The notes beneath the pieces are model-generated. The model was not told where the DNA came from and did not search any database. It saw only the letters and a program-made list of their open reading frames with translations. From Luxibacter massiliensis (lineage in GTDB: Bacteria > Bacillota > Clostridia > Lachnospirales > Lachnospiraceae), in assembly GCF_900604355.1 (NCBI RefSeq), contig NZ_UWOE01000001.1, positions 2,852,001 through 2,916,000 on the forward strand: 64,000 nt of DNA, in the 5' to 3' direction. Position numbers and translations under genes: made by a program. Shown here piece after piece: positions 26,321-35,072 of the stretch (positions are counted from its first letter, which is position 1; the number at the start of each line of letters is the position of its first letter).

Positions 26321-26950
26321 TTAAATTTCCTTTACCAGTATACCACATTCCTTTATATTTGCATTGGAAGGAAGTTCTGGAATATGCTTTTTGTCTACTT
26401 CCCCGTAATTATGGACTGCAACTGTGACTGTAGAAAATGGCAGGGGTACCACATATCTGTCCCACCTCCAGACAAGGCGGAGTTTTGATGAGTAGGAAAC
26501 TGCAATTCCAACAAAATCTTCACAGGCCTGTTCTGACATATAAAATGCAAGTTTTTTAGGTTCATGCCTGGGGCCCAGAGGGCCGTCCAGAGCCACAGCG
26601 ATAGAGCGTGCCCGTTCGTAGGAATTCTGAAGAATTGTTTTTAGGACCCCAAATGCCGCAAACCCGTCTGGTACTCTTAATGCATGGCCGCCGCAAAACT
26701 CTACCATATCTTGAATATAATCTCCCCTTTTATCGGCAGTGATAATTACATCCACAGGATTTGTCTGTTTTGAGAGGTCCGCCAGAACAAGATTCATAAA
26801 GAAACTATCCTCGTGCCAAAATCCGAATACTTGGTTCCCGCAGCACATTGTATTTTCCACCCACTGTATTGTCACTGTCTTTTCAAGAAGCCTTAAATAT
26901 CCCCTGAATAAATTCATCAAAACGCACTGTCCGATTTTTCTCACTCTCAT
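26321..26950 (-). CDS. Lysophospholipid acyltransferase-like protein (DUF374 type)
   Basis: About 209 residues from the ATG at 26950. It shows the DUF374 pattern: FWHED (acyltransferase His-Asp-like motif at about residues 43-47), and the substrate motif LDGPLGPRHEPK. Relatives transfer acyl chains to lipid or lipid A-like acceptors at the inner membrane. The start is uncertain, since the gene overlaps the end of the glycosyltransferase gene by about 68 bp. Its position directly after a diacylglycerol-glycosyltransferase-like gene suggests joint action in glycolipid synthesis. Confidence 0.72.
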   Translation of the reverse strand: MRVRKIGQCVLMNLFRGYLRLLEKTVTIQWVENTMCCGNQVFGFWHEDSFFMNLVLADLSKQTNPVDVIITADKRGDYIQDMVEFCGGHALRVPDGFAAFGVLKTILQNSYERARSIAVALDGPLGPRHEPKKLAFYMSEQACEDFVGIAVSYSSKLRLVWRWDRYVVPLPFSTVTVAVHNYGEVDKKHIPELPSNANIKECGILVKEI

Positions 26951-28244
26951 ATTCCGTCCCCACTTTCTCCTTTTCGCTGATACACTGGGTATACAACAAC
27001 TCTTCATACAAAGCCAGCCTGGATGAATGTAACCCCGATGCTGTGGCTTCGGCCTGTATTTTTAACTTTTTATGGTTATTCTCCTCTATGGCTTCCAGAA
27101 TTTTCTCTGTCCATTCTTCTACATTTTCTCTTGTAGCATAACCGTTTTTTCCATCTACAATTATGTCCTCTACCCCTGTGCCCTGTACTGCAACAACCGG
27201 TACGCCTGATGCAAGAGCTTCAGCCAGGACAATCCCCTGGGTCTCCGATGTGGAAGCAAATAAAAACAGGTCACACGCGGCAAGATAGTTCTTTAGTTCT
27301 TGATTATCCACATTACCCATAAACAAAACCTCTTTAGAAATCCCCAGGTCTCCAGCCATCTTTTCCAGCTGGCTGTGCATACTGCCTTCCCCTATAAATA
27401 AGACCCGAAATACTCCCCCTATTTTTTCTTTAAGACATGCAATTCCTTTTAATAGAAAATCTGGATTCTTTTCTTCCTCTAAACGTGAAACCGTACAAAA
27501 CAAATATTGGCATCTACTCCCGAACCGTTCCCTCAATTCTTTTATTTTCTCTTCTTCTTTTATAAAAAAGGAATCTTCCAACCCCGTCGGAAATACAGCG
27601 GTTCTAGTTTTAGTACCGTTCTTCTTTATTCTGTCTGCCATCCCTGCACTGGGGGATAATATCAAATCACATTGATTCGTAAACCACCGCATATACCAGG
27701 GAACTAACCTTTTCCTCGCCATATCAGTCCACCCCCTGCATATCTTGCTGCTTATGCTCCTCCATCCACAGCCTGTCCCTTCACTCCTGCCCTGGCTGGC
27801 TCCTGTATCCCTCTCCCTAAATGGCCTGAGATAGTGCAGGTAGTCCTCATATCGTGTATGATATGTATAAATAACAGGAAGGTGATACTTTTTTCCAAGG
27901 TACAATGCCACCGGCCCTGTAAACATGGGATGATGTACATGGATACAGTCAAACCTCTCTTTTTTGAAGCAATCCAGTATTTCCCACAGGATCAGCCTGG
28001 GAAAAATCATGCCATTTTCCATTCTGTGGCTGCCCGTACGGTAACGGACCACCCTGGGCTGCGCCTCCTCGGGATTTGAATAATTTATGCCTATACCTTC
28101 CTCCCTGCTGTCTCCTCCATAGTCAGGGGCAAATACAGCCACGTCATGCCCAAGACACACAAGTTCCTTAGCCTGACGTTCCACGGAGACAGGCACTCCC
28201 CCTATAAATGGCTTATAATTATTTGTCAACATTGCAATCTTCAT
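26883..28244 (-). CDS. GT4-family glycosyltransferase (diacylglycerol glucosyltransferase-like)
   Basis: 453 residues. The N-terminal MKIAMLTNNYKPFIGGVPVS with GHDVAVFAPDYGG and the C-terminal E-x7-E region (SETQGIVLAEALASGVPVVA) are typical of GT4 enzymes that glycosylate diacylglycerol or phosphatidylinositol-type acceptors from nucleotide sugars. A basic insert (about 155-190, containing RSISSKICRGWTDMARKR) may bind membrane. The start at 28244 is chosen because GGGAGG lies 6 nt before it; longer in-frame starts lack one. It overlaps the downstream acyltransferase gene. Confidence 0.88.
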   Translation of the reverse strand: MKIAMLTNNYKPFIGGVPVSVERQAKELVCLGHDVAVFAPDYGGDSREEGIGINYSNPEEAQPRVVRYRTGSHRMENGMIFPRLILWEILDCFKKERFDCIHVHHPMFTGPVALYLGKKYHLPVIYTYHTRYEDYLHYLRPFRERDTGASQGRSEGTGCGWRSISSKICRGWTDMARKRLVPWYMRWFTNQCDLILSPSAGMADRIKKNGTKTRTAVFPTGLEDSFFIKEEEKIKELRERFGSRCQYLFCTVSRLEEEKNPDFLLKGIACLKEKIGGVFRVLFIGEGSMHSQLEKMAGDLGISKEVLFMGNVDNQELKNYLAACDLFLFASTSETQGIVLAEALASGVPVVAVQGTGVEDIIVDGKNGYATRENVEEWTEKILEAIEENNHKKLKIQAEATASGLHSSRLALYEELLYTQCISEKEKVGTEYESEKNRTVRFDEFIQGIFKAS

Positions 28245-28338
28245 CTTATGCCTCCCATCTCTTTTACCGCCCTGCATAGTCTGTCAATTAATCAGGCATG
28301 GCGCCTTTTCCTATAAGTTTTTTACTTTTCCTCCATGA

Positions 28339-28848
28339 TTACGCCAGTACTTTTATTGCCGCCTCTCCAAAAAAGTAGCCTGCTCCCACGAATACCAGAT
28401 TCCAAATAAAAATCCCAAGTGCTGAACTCACTGTATATTTCATAAAATCCATCTTTACCATGCCGGCCGGAATGGATATAATGGTGCGCACCATGGGAAG
28501 AAGTTTACTAATGAATACACCTATACATCCCTTTTCCCGGAGCATCGCCATCTTTTCTTCAATAACATCTTTGTGCTTGGGGAACTTCTTGAAATACCAT
28601 TCCATCACCTTCTGCCCTCCCAGCCTTCCAAGAAAATAAAGAAGCCAGCTTCCTGTCAGGCCTGCTGCTACAGAGAGCAGCATAACCATAGGAAAACTAA
28701 TCTCTCCTTTTGCTGCCCATATGCCTGCCAAGGGCATAATCACACCTGCAGGAAAGCCAGGAAGATTCATATATTCGAGAAGCACAATCAGAAAAATAAA
28801 AAAAGCGCCATATTGTAAAAAATATTGTGTCAGCATCTGGATATTCAT
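28339..28848 (-). CDS. DedA-family membrane protein
   Basis: 169 residues, shorter than many DedA proteins (about 200). It has several hydrophobic helices and the family signature region: LEYMNLPGFPAG near the start, then GSWLLYFLGRLGG and a SKLLPMVRTIISIPAGMVKM segment with the conserved Arg and Gly-Met. DedA proteins are linked to lipid-carrier flipping and proton-dependent homeostasis. GGGAGGG precedes the ATG. It lies upstream of the glycolipid genes in the same direction. Confidence 0.9.
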   Translation of the reverse strand: MNIQMLTQYFLQYGAFFIFLIVLLEYMNLPGFPAGVIMPLAGIWAAKGEISFPMVMLLSVAAGLTGSWLLYFLGRLGGQKVMEWYFKKFPKHKDVIEEKMAMLREKGCIGVFISKLLPMVRTIISIPAGMVKMDFMKYTVSSALGIFIWNLVFVGAGYFFGEAAIKVLA

Positions 28849-29441
28849 AGAAATGCCCTCCCTTCATTGTATTAAGAATAAAATAGAAATCTAAAGGTGA
28901 CGGCTATAAGAAGCAAAAGAAATTCTTAAGAAAGTATAAGATTTTATGAATGATATATCCTTCAGATACACGGCTGTATCTGGGGCAGTCCCCGCCTCCC
29001 TTTCACACGGCCATATTGACCATAGGGAAGCACTGCAAAATTTGTATACATAAAAGCTTTTGAACCCCGCTTTTCTAAAACCTTTTTTGTAAAAATCCCA
29101 GTAGAAATATTTATTGAACTGCTAATGTTCAATAAGTATAACCTGATCGGACACAGTCCGCCTGCCCCTTTGGGGCCTGCTTTAAGGGATGCCCTTTGGG
29201 TATAGATATAAAAACAAAAAACCCCATACAGACATACGGGGGATTAAACAACAGCAATGTATATTTTTCCAAAAAATGTTGCATGAATCATGGGTTTTGG
29301 ACATTCTGGAGTAGTAAATACCATGGATAAAGAATACAGCCAGTGCCAAAAGAAGGTAGAATCATCAATACAGAGGACTCCTGCCAGTAAGAGGACAATA
29401 AGATATATTTATTGAACTGCTAATGTTCAATAAGGTATAAA
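28849..29441. repeat. Long intergenic region with two TTATTGAAC-N7-GTTCAATAA palindromes
   Basis: About 590 bp with no gene seen. Two identical 26-bp palindromes lie at 29111-29136 and 29409-29434 (arms TTATTGAAC/GTTCAATAA, spacer TGCTAAT). They match the units of the nine-copy array at 49986-50276. Confidence 0.7.
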
Positions 29442-29495
29442 ATGCCGGGGATAAATATGGGGAAAAAAGCTTCTCCCTATATTTATCCCCGGCAT
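29442..29495 (-). terminator. Very strong hairpin downstream of the rubredoxin-glutamate synthase gene
   Basis: A perfect 17-bp stem (29442-29458 with 29479-29495, arm beginning ATGCCGGGGATAAATAT) has an inner GGGGA/TCCCT stem. It lies 31 bp after the stop and is followed on the minus strand by TTTATA. It fits a transcription terminator with a weak T tract. Confidence 0.65.
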
Positions 29496-29526
29496 CCGCC
29501 ATAACATCAATTACAATCTATCACTT

Positions 29527-30933
29527 TTACGCGTGGGGAATATCTGTATATTCAGAGATCTCCCTGCTAGTTGTACATAGATCCTCATATCCCAATTCAT
29601 GTATATCTTCATGTCCCGTAATTCTTGCAAATGTCCTAAGCTCTTCAAAACTACAGTTCAAAAAGTTCCCTACGCGCTGCGATGCGGCATCAATCTTCAG
29701 CCTTTCTCTCAGTTCGGGATTCTGTGTTGCAACCCCCACAGGACAATTCCCACTGCCGCATATACGGAATTGCTGGCATGCAGCAGCGATAAGGCCTGCT
29801 GAAGCTACTGCTACAGCGTCTGCTCCCATAGCAATTGCTTTGGCAAAATCAGAAGATACTCTAAGTCCGCCTGTAATAACCAAGCTGATATCATCCGCCC
29901 CAACTTCTCTTAAATACTTTCTTGCCCTGCATAATGCATATATGGTAGGTATACTAGTAGCATCCCTCACTAAGCGGGGACTTGCCCCTGTAGCTCCTCC
30001 ACGCCCATCAATGGTGATAAAATCAGGCTCTGCAAAGACACAATATTCCAAATCCTTTTCTATCTTCCCTGCTGCAATTTTGATTCCTATAGGACGGCCC
30101 CCTGACCCTGCCCTGAGCTGTGAAACTAAATCTTTCAGATCTTCTTTACTGCGTATCTCCTCAAATTTAGAGGGACTAATAATATCCTTTCCCAGCGGCT
30201 TATTCCTGACCGCCGCAATTTCTGACGTCACCTTCTCCCCGGGAAGGTGTCCCCCCATCCCAGGTTTGGTCCCCTGGCCAATCTTTATTTCTATGGCATC
30301 GGCATTCTGCAGGTTCTCCGGTGTTACGCTATATTTATTAGGAACATATTCAAATATGTACTTATGGGAAGATTCCATCTCTTCCGGCAGAATACCTCCC
30401 TCCCCGCTGCACATCGCAGTCCCTGCCAGGGCAGCGCCTTTCGCCAGGGCAATTTTAGTCTCTCTCGAAAGAGCCCCGAAAGACATGTGTGAAATATAGG
30501 CAGGCCCCTCAAGAACCATAGGTTTTTCTGCCTTTTTCCCTATCACTGTCTGTATATTTACAGGGGCATGTTCATCTAAGGGCGGAGGATTTAACTGAGC
30601 GCCCAGAATCAAAATATCATCCCAACCCGGCATCGGCATTTTCGTTCCCATAGCCTCGATAATGGATTTTCCACTCACAGCCATCTGATGAATCTCTTCC
30701 ATATAGCGGCAGGAATCATCCCGTCTGTAAAACTCAGCCGGATATGATAATAGGCTGCTTTCCTTTTCCACTGAAGGAATTTCATGTCCGCTGCCCTCTG
30801 CCGGATCATCTTCCTTATGGAATACCCTTACGGGCTGCCTGCACACTGGACAGGCTGTAAGCTCAGAAAAAGGGACATCCTCTTTCTCTTCATCATAAAT
30901 AAAGCCACAAATACCGCATTTATACTTCGCCAT
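29527..30933 (-). CDS. Rubredoxin-glutamate synthase (FMN) domain fusion protein
   Basis: 468 residues. An N-terminal rubredoxin-like domain (CGICGFIYDEEK...CPVC, residues about 4-40) is followed by a glutamate-synthase alpha/beta-barrel with FMN-binding and cluster motifs: GGATGASPRLVRDATSIPTI and CRICGSGNCPVGVATQNP-like CGSGNCPVGVATQ. There is no glutamine amidotransferase domain, so it is a stand-alone GltB2-like protein whose reaction is not certain (archaeal-type glutamate synthase subunit or an FMN oxidoreductase). The start at 30933 (MAKYKCG) is preferred, with GGGGGA upstream. It has its own promoter at 31159-31187. Confidence 0.88.
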   Translation of the reverse strand: MAKYKCGICGFIYDEEKEDVPFSELTACPVCRQPVRVFHKEDDPAEGSGHEIPSVEKESSLLSYPAEFYRRDDSCRYMEEIHQMAVSGKSIIEAMGTKMPMPGWDDILILGAQLNPPPLDEHAPVNIQTVIGKKAEKPMVLEGPAYISHMSFGALSRETKIALAKGAALAGTAMCSGEGGILPEEMESSHKYIFEYVPNKYSVTPENLQNADAIEIKIGQGTKPGMGGHLPGEKVTSEIAAVRNKPLGKDIISPSKFEEIRSKEDLKDLVSQLRAGSGGRPIGIKIAAGKIEKDLEYCVFAEPDFITIDGRGGATGASPRLVRDATSIPTIYALCRARKYLREVGADDISLVITGGLRVSSDFAKAIAMGADAVAVASAGLIAAACQQFRICGSGNCPVGVATQNPELRERLKIDAASQRVGNFLNCSFEELRTFARITGHEDIHELGYEDLCTTSREISEYTDIPHA

Positions 30934-31052
30934 CTTATTTCCCCCTTTTATTTTTATATTGCGCAATACCCGTCCTCAAACCAACATAATTTATCCAGAG
31001 GCATCCCATGCCCTTAAAGGCAAAAGGATATTTAGGCATCCTGCATAGTTTT

Positions 31053-31079
31053 CCTTATTGAACATTAATAGTTCTACAA
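31053..31079 (-). repeat. Degenerate copy of the TTATTGAAC palindrome
   Basis: TTATTGAAC-ATTAATA-GTTCTACAA keeps the 7-nt spacer and the left arm. It lies within the leader between the promoter and the start of the glutamate synthase-like gene. Confidence 0.5.
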
Positions 31080-31158
31080 GTATACCTAAAAACAGCCTTT
31101 CCCCTGGCAGACAGGCTTACTTCTTAGAAACCAAAGATGAATGTATAGCGTTGTATCT

Positions 31159-31210
31159 ATTATAGCTGGTATAAAATAGTCAGTCAATACAAATAGTAAC
31201 AATTACTATT
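31159..31210 (-). promoter_or_regulatory. Promoter with flanking palindrome for the glutamate synthase-like gene
   Basis: Minus-strand TTGACT (31187-31182), 17 bp, TATAAT (31164-31159). Immediately upstream is the palindrome AATAGTAA-N3-TTACTATT (31192-31210), a good position for an activator or repressor. The leader to the start codon is about 220 nt. Confidence 0.7.
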
Positions 31211-31230
31211 CCTGTGCTATAGCCTCTTAC

Positions 31231-31938
31231 TTATCTGGCTATATGGCCATTTAATAGATCATCGATCATTTTGGATGCTTCACTACGGGTGATTTTCCCT
31301 GGCTCCCACTCCAGATCCAGCTTTTGCCCACGGATCAGCTTCTGCAAAAACTGTATTTGTTTCTGTGTGGCCGGCGCACTCTTCTTCTGCTTATAATTGA
31401 GCTGCATAGGGCAAAACAGCCTGGGTTCCCTGGGTTCAAAATAATGGGCAAGGGTCTGGTAAAGTTTGGCCGTGGCAAGAGCATCGTGGTATGCCCGGTG
31501 GGCAGATTGATTCTCAATCTGGTAATATGAGCACAGACTCCCCAGGCTCTTAGATTCCATATTTTTATGTACTTTGCGGGCAATTCTAAGTGTGTCAATT
31601 CCAGACTTTTCAAACTGCAGTCCTTCTGCCAGTGCACTTATCTTCATAAAGCTGTAATCAAAGGATATGTTATGGCCTATCAAGATATCTTCCCCACAAA
31701 ATTCAATGAATCTTGGTATAATTTCACTCCTTGTCCCTGCACCTTCAACCATCTCGTTGGTAATGCCGGTCAGTTCCTCCACTTCAGGCGAAATCTGCCC
31801 AGTGGGCCTGATAAACTCCATAAACCGCTCTGCAACTTTTCCTTCCCTTACCTTCAGGGCCCCAATCTCAATGATTTCATTTTGTTCCGGATTTAGACCG
31901 GTGGTCTCCAAATCAAACGCAATATAAGATTTTAACAT
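31231..31938 (-). CDS. DnaQ-like 3'-5' exonuclease
   Basis: 235 residues. A DEDDh exonuclease: FDLETTGLNP (Exo I), a GHNISFDYSFM segment (Exo II) and HRAYHDALATAKL (Exo III) are all present at about residues 8, 88 and 145. The C-terminus has a PATQKQIQFLQKLI...ITRSEASKMID segment seen in some Firmicute exonucleases and helicases. It probably acts in DNA repair or replication proofreading. It begins 9 bp after the HAD gene, so they are co-transcribed. Confidence 0.93.
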   Translation of the reverse strand: MLKSYIAFDLETTGLNPEQNEIIEIGALKVREGKVAERFMEFIRPTGQISPEVEELTGITNEMVEGAGTRSEIIPRFIEFCGEDILIGHNISFDYSFMKISALAEGLQFEKSGIDTLRIARKVHKNMESKSLGSLCSYYQIENQSAHRAYHDALATAKLYQTLAHYFEPREPRLFCPMQLNYKQKKSAPATQKQIQFLQKLIRGQKLDLEWEPGKITRSEASKMIDDLLNGHIAR

Positions 31939-31946
31939 AATGTCTC

Positions 31947-32624
31947 TTAATTTTCTCCTGCTTTAAGTAATTCCAACACATCCCAGAGACTATCATACCG
32001 ACGCCAGGCCAGTCCCAGTATTTCTGCATCAGGCTCTACCAAATCTGGAATAATGATGGCCCGCATTCCGGCAGAACAAGCTGAACGGATACCAGCCGGG
32101 GAATCCTCCAGCGCCAATGCATAACGTGGTTCTACCTGAATCTCCAGACATGCCCTGCGGTAAATTTCTGGACTTGGTTTTCCCTCTGACACCATATCTC
32201 CATATACGGCGCCCTGAAAATATTCCATCAGTCCCTGCCTTTTCAGCATATCACTGGCATGTTCCCTGCGCGAAGATGTGGCAAGGGCAATCCTGTATCC
32301 CTGGGCAGATGCATATTTTAATATTTCCTCTGCACCGGGTTTCTTTTCCAGTCCTTCACTTTCTATAATGTCATGATATCTTTTTCTAGTCATATCCGTA
32401 AATTTTCCCATTGGGAAACTGGGACTGACATTCTCTTTGAAATACATCTCCCGCCTTTTCACATTAAATCCAATTGTATGGTAAATATGGCTTCCAAAAT
32501 GTTCATATCCAAGCTTCTGCCCCGCCCATTCCCAGGAACGCTGTACTACCCTTTCTGAATCAAAGAGAAGTCCATCCATATCAAAAACCAACCCAGATAC
32601 CGGCGGGTATATCTGGCTACTCAA
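31947..32624 (-). CDS. HAD-superfamily hydrolase (beta-phosphoglucomutase-like subfamily)
   Basis: About 225 residues. Motif I is FDMDGLLFDSE, with the catalytic aspartates, then TSSRREHA (motif II) and LEDSPAGIRSA (motif IV) are clear. It dephosphorylates or isomerises a small phosphorylated metabolite that the sequence does not reveal. A TTG start at 32624, with AAGGGG 7 nt upstream and overlapping the previous stop by a few bases, is preferred to the ATG at 32651, which lacks a ribosome-binding site. The overlap suggests translational coupling with the small gene upstream. Confidence 0.88.
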   Translation of the reverse strand: MSSQIYPPVSGLVFDMDGLLFDSERVVQRSWEWAGQKLGYEHFGSHIYHTIGFNVKRREMYFKENVSPSFPMGKFTDMTRKRYHDIIESEGLEKKPGAEEILKYASAQGYRIALATSSRREHASDMLKRQGLMEYFQGAVYGDMVSEGKPSPEIYRRACLEIQVEPRYALALEDSPAGIRSACSAGMRAIIIPDLVEPDAEILGLAWRRYDSLWDVLELLKAGEN

Positions 32625-32790
32625 AGTAAATCCCCTTGCCTGTACAGTCATTAATATAGGTTACAATTTCTTCCAGTTTACGAACTGCCTCCTGCATCTC
32701 TTCAAAGTCATCCCCCCGAAGCTTTTTATAGACTAACGCCCCTTTTACTTCCTTGAGCATCTTGATCAGTTCCTGGTTCCTTCCATCCAT
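32617..32790 (-). CDS. Small charged protein of unknown function
   Basis: 57 residues from the ATG at 32790, which has AAGGAG 8 nt upstream. The sequence (MDGRNQELIKMLKEVKGALV...EEMQEAVRKLEEIVTYIND) is predicted as two amphipathic helices. No family was recognised. It sits between xpt and the HAD gene in the same direction and overlaps the HAD start, so it is probably a translated gene of this operon. Confidence 0.6.
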   Translation of the reverse strand: MDGRNQELIKMLKEVKGALVYKKLRGDDFEEMQEAVRKLEEIVTYINDCTGKGIYFE

Positions 32791-32886
32791 GCCTGTCTCT
32801 CCTTTCATCAAAGCAGCCTGCATTTTATGGCCTCTGCCTACAGACATCCTCCGCATTTTCCCGAAAAATATTGTTGCCCTTAAAAC

Positions 32887-33468
32887 TTACTGCCTGCTGA
32901 ATTGTATCTCCCCCGTACTTGCATCCATCCCTTCTATGATGGCCAGGGATTCCAACTGGAACCCAAGATTCCGTATAATTCTGCCCCCTGACTGAAATCC
33001 CTTTTCAACAGCGATTCCGATCCCCTCAACTGTCGCCCCTGCTGACTGTACAATCTGGATGAGTCCCTGAAGCGCGCAGCCATTTGCAAGGAAATCATCA
33101 ATAATCAGGACATGGTCGTCCGGTGAAAGAAATTTCTGCGCTACAATTACATGATTCCTGCACTTATGGGTGAAGGACTCGACTTCCGCCACATACATCT
33201 CCCCCTCCAGGTTTATGCTTTTTGATTTCTTCGCAAATACAACCGGCACCTGGAAATGCTGCGCAGCAATACAGGCAATTCCGATCCCAGAGGCCTCAAT
33301 GGTCAAAATTTTGTTAATAGGTTTTTCTGCAAAACGCTCCTTAAATATCCGGCCCATCTCGTTAAACAGTCCAATATCCATCTGGTGGTTGAGAAAGCTG
33401 TCCACCTTTAGTACATTCCCCTCCTTTACAATGCCGTCCTTTAAAATCCTTTCCTCTAATACGTTCAT
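32887..33468 (-). CDS. xpt: Xanthine phosphoribosyltransferase
   Basis: 193 residues. It converts xanthine and PRPP to XMP in purine salvage. The PRPP-binding loop is visible as VLIIDDFLANGCA (about residues 123-135), and the N-terminus MNVLEERILKDGIVKEGNVLKVDSFL is characteristic of Xpt. No purine riboswitch was seen directly upstream, unlike the usual Bacillus arrangement. A short repeat copy lies 11 bp before the start. Confidence 0.95.
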   Translation of the reverse strand: MNVLEERILKDGIVKEGNVLKVDSFLNHQMDIGLFNEMGRIFKERFAEKPINKILTIEASGIGIACIAAQHFQVPVVFAKKSKSINLEGEMYVAEVESFTHKCRNHVIVAQKFLSPDDHVLIIDDFLANGCALQGLIQIVQSAGATVEGIGIAVEKGFQSGGRIIRNLGFQLESLAIIEGMDASTGEIQFSRQ

Positions 33469-33478
33469 TATATCCTCC

Positions 33479-33506
33479 TTTCAAAGGGGTCTGACCCTTT
33501 TGAATT
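33479..33506 (-). repeat. GGGTCTGACCC repeat, copy D
   Basis: A single, diverged unit (TTTCAAAGGGGTCTGACCC then TTTTGAATTC) of the family, lying 11 bp upstream of the xpt start codon. Confidence 0.65.
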
Positions 33507-33516
33507 CCATTATCTC

Positions 33517-34146
33517 CTAATTCTCGTTTGTTTGAAATATTTCGAAAACTTTACGTAATATAAAAGAATTGGCCCATGCCACAAGAGCCACCCCGATTAC
33601 CAGCCACAATGATAATCCAATCATCAGATTTCTCGTATTGAGAAGAGTCAAAATAACAGGGCCCGCCGTCACCACTGCCATCAGCAATGTATAGGGCAGC
33701 CTGGCCACAAACAAAATCAATGCATTCTTCAGTGTATTTTTCACGGTGTTCTCATAACGGGCCGTCAAGGGGAATGCATAGTTTACTACACATAGCCAGA
33801 CAAATCCTAGCAATAGAAAAACACTCTGGAATACAGTCCTGAGGCTCCCCTCCATAGAAACTATCAGCCTGGAGTCTATCCAGATACATCCGCCTAAAAC
33901 AGCCAGTATACACCATAAAATTGTACTTTTTTTAAGATTCTCTTTAAATGCTGCCAAAAATCCCCTGGCTATATACCCTTCCTCATTCTTTACCAGCTTC
34001 AGGGTAACAGTATAGAGTGCGGTAGTAGAAGCGCCAATAGTAATGATAGGGACAGAACAGACAATCCACAAAATATTCAGCATCATCAGGTCACATATTT
34101 TGCTCAGGCAGCGTGTCACAATATTATCAGTCCAATTCATATTCAT
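33517..34146 (-). CDS. YesL-family (DUF624) membrane protein
   Basis: 209 residues with about five hydrophobic helices. The N-terminal MNWTDNIVTRCLSKICDLMM and PIITIGASTTALY motif followed by ARGFLAAFKENLKKS are typical of YesL/DUF624 proteins, which often neighbour carbohydrate uptake genes. Function is unknown. An alternative start two codons downstream (34140) is possible. It is the most upstream gene of the xpt/HAD/exonuclease gene run, with tRNA-Gly further upstream. Confidence 0.85.
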   Translation of the reverse strand: MNMNWTDNIVTRCLSKICDLMMLNILWIVCSVPIITIGASTTALYTVTLKLVKNEEGYIARGFLAAFKENLKKSTILWCILAVLGGCIWIDSRLIVSMEGSLRTVFQSVFLLLGFVWLCVVNYAFPLTARYENTVKNTLKNALILFVARLPYTLLMAVVTAGPVILTLLNTRNLMIGLSLWLVIGVALVAWANSFILRKVFEIFQTNEN

Positions 34147-34278
34147 ATCCTCTCTTCTTTCCGATTGTTAAACAGGCCAAACTCTATGCTTCATCTAAAT
34201 TCGACAAATTCATGAAGTAAGTATATCACACTATTCCCAAAAAATCAGCCGGATTCTTGTGATAGATGTTAGATACTA

Positions 34279-34325
34279 TAAAAGCCTTATATCACTTCGG
34301 CGTTCCGAAAGATATAAGGCTTTTT
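34279..34325 (-). terminator. Terminator after tRNA-Gly
   Basis: AAAGCCTTATATC pairs with GATATAAGGCTTT around a 17-nt centre that contains its own TTCGG/CCGAA stem. The T tract is present on both strands, so it can also end transcription coming from the left. Confidence 0.85.
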
Positions 34326-34329
34326 ATAA

Positions 34330-34400
34330 AGCGGGTGATGGGAATCGAACCCACGTATCCAGCTTGGAAGGCTGGTGTTCTACCATTGAACTACACCCGC
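34330..34400 (-). tRNA. tRNA-Gly (anticodon TCC)
   Basis: A 71-nt cloverleaf on the minus strand. The acceptor stem GCGGGTG pairs with CACCCGC, the anticodon loop CTTCCAA gives anticodon TCC, and the T arm contains GGTTCGATTCC. The discriminator base is T, as expected for tRNA-Gly. CCA is not encoded. Confidence 0.96.
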
Positions 34401-34695
34401 ATCATCTCTGACACGAATGATATTTTATCATAATCTTTTTCAAATTACAACACTTAAAAAAACTTTTTTAATTTTTTCATCATCCCTGCCGCCAGCCGCA
34501 TCCTGTCTATCGCTTTGCTGATCACAGGAAATAAGGCTGCAGCCCCATCCATACATGATACTGTGCTTGTCATTTTATCCAAACTGGACTATCATATAAT
34601 ATAGGGATAGATAATTTTGCTGCCAAAGGCGGGCATATCCGGTTTATCCCTGCTATTGTCAGCACTACATATTCACAGGAAGGAGCATAGATAAC
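34401..34695. other. Intergenic, no gene seen
   Basis: Between tRNA-Gly and the next plus-strand gene. A 39-codon minus-strand frame exists but lacks a ribosome-binding site. The region should contain the tRNA promoter. Confidence 0.4.
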
Positions 34696-34938
34696 ATGAA
34701 TCTCAGCCAGATTGCCATGCTGCAGAAATTTAAAAGCAGTATGGAACAATTTCGCCGCAGCCACCCCAAATTTCAACCCTTTATCAATACTGTATCAAAA
34801 AATGCCTTGATGGAAGGCACAATTATTGAAATACATGTAACAACGCCAGAGGGGAAAAACTACTGTTCAAATATCAAATTAAAAAAAGAGGACATAGAAT
34901 TGATACATACACTTAAGGATGCATCCTCACATATTTAA
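34696..34938 (+). CDS. Small conserved-looking protein of unknown function
   Basis: 80 residues (MNLSQIAMLQKFKSSMEQFR start) with helical N-terminal half and a strand-rich second half (GTIIEIHVTTPEGKNYCSNI). AAGGAG lies about 11 nt upstream, and codon use resembles the neighbours. I do not recognise a family. It lies 134 bp before another small gene in the same direction. Confidence 0.6.
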   Translation: MNLSQIAMLQKFKSSMEQFRRSHPKFQPFINTVSKNALMEGTIIEIHVTTPEGKNYCSNIKLKKEDIELIHTLKDASSHI

Positions 34939-35072
34939 TGTATTTTTCAGCATACAGCCAGTTCCCCTGGTTCTGGCCCCTGTACTGGAGGCGGCCATAT
35001 AAAGAAAATTTCAGGCACTAAATATGCAGGCGGGACAATCCAGCCTGTGTATAACCACAAAGGAGGGCAATA

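Noticed and set aside
33469..33516. Purine riboswitch before xpt
   Set aside because: The gap to the preceding gene is only 48 bp and contains the short repeat instead of the riboswitch core.
34457..34576. 39-codon minus-strand frame upstream of tRNA-Gly
   Set aside because: No Shine-Dalgarno sequence; composition not convincing.
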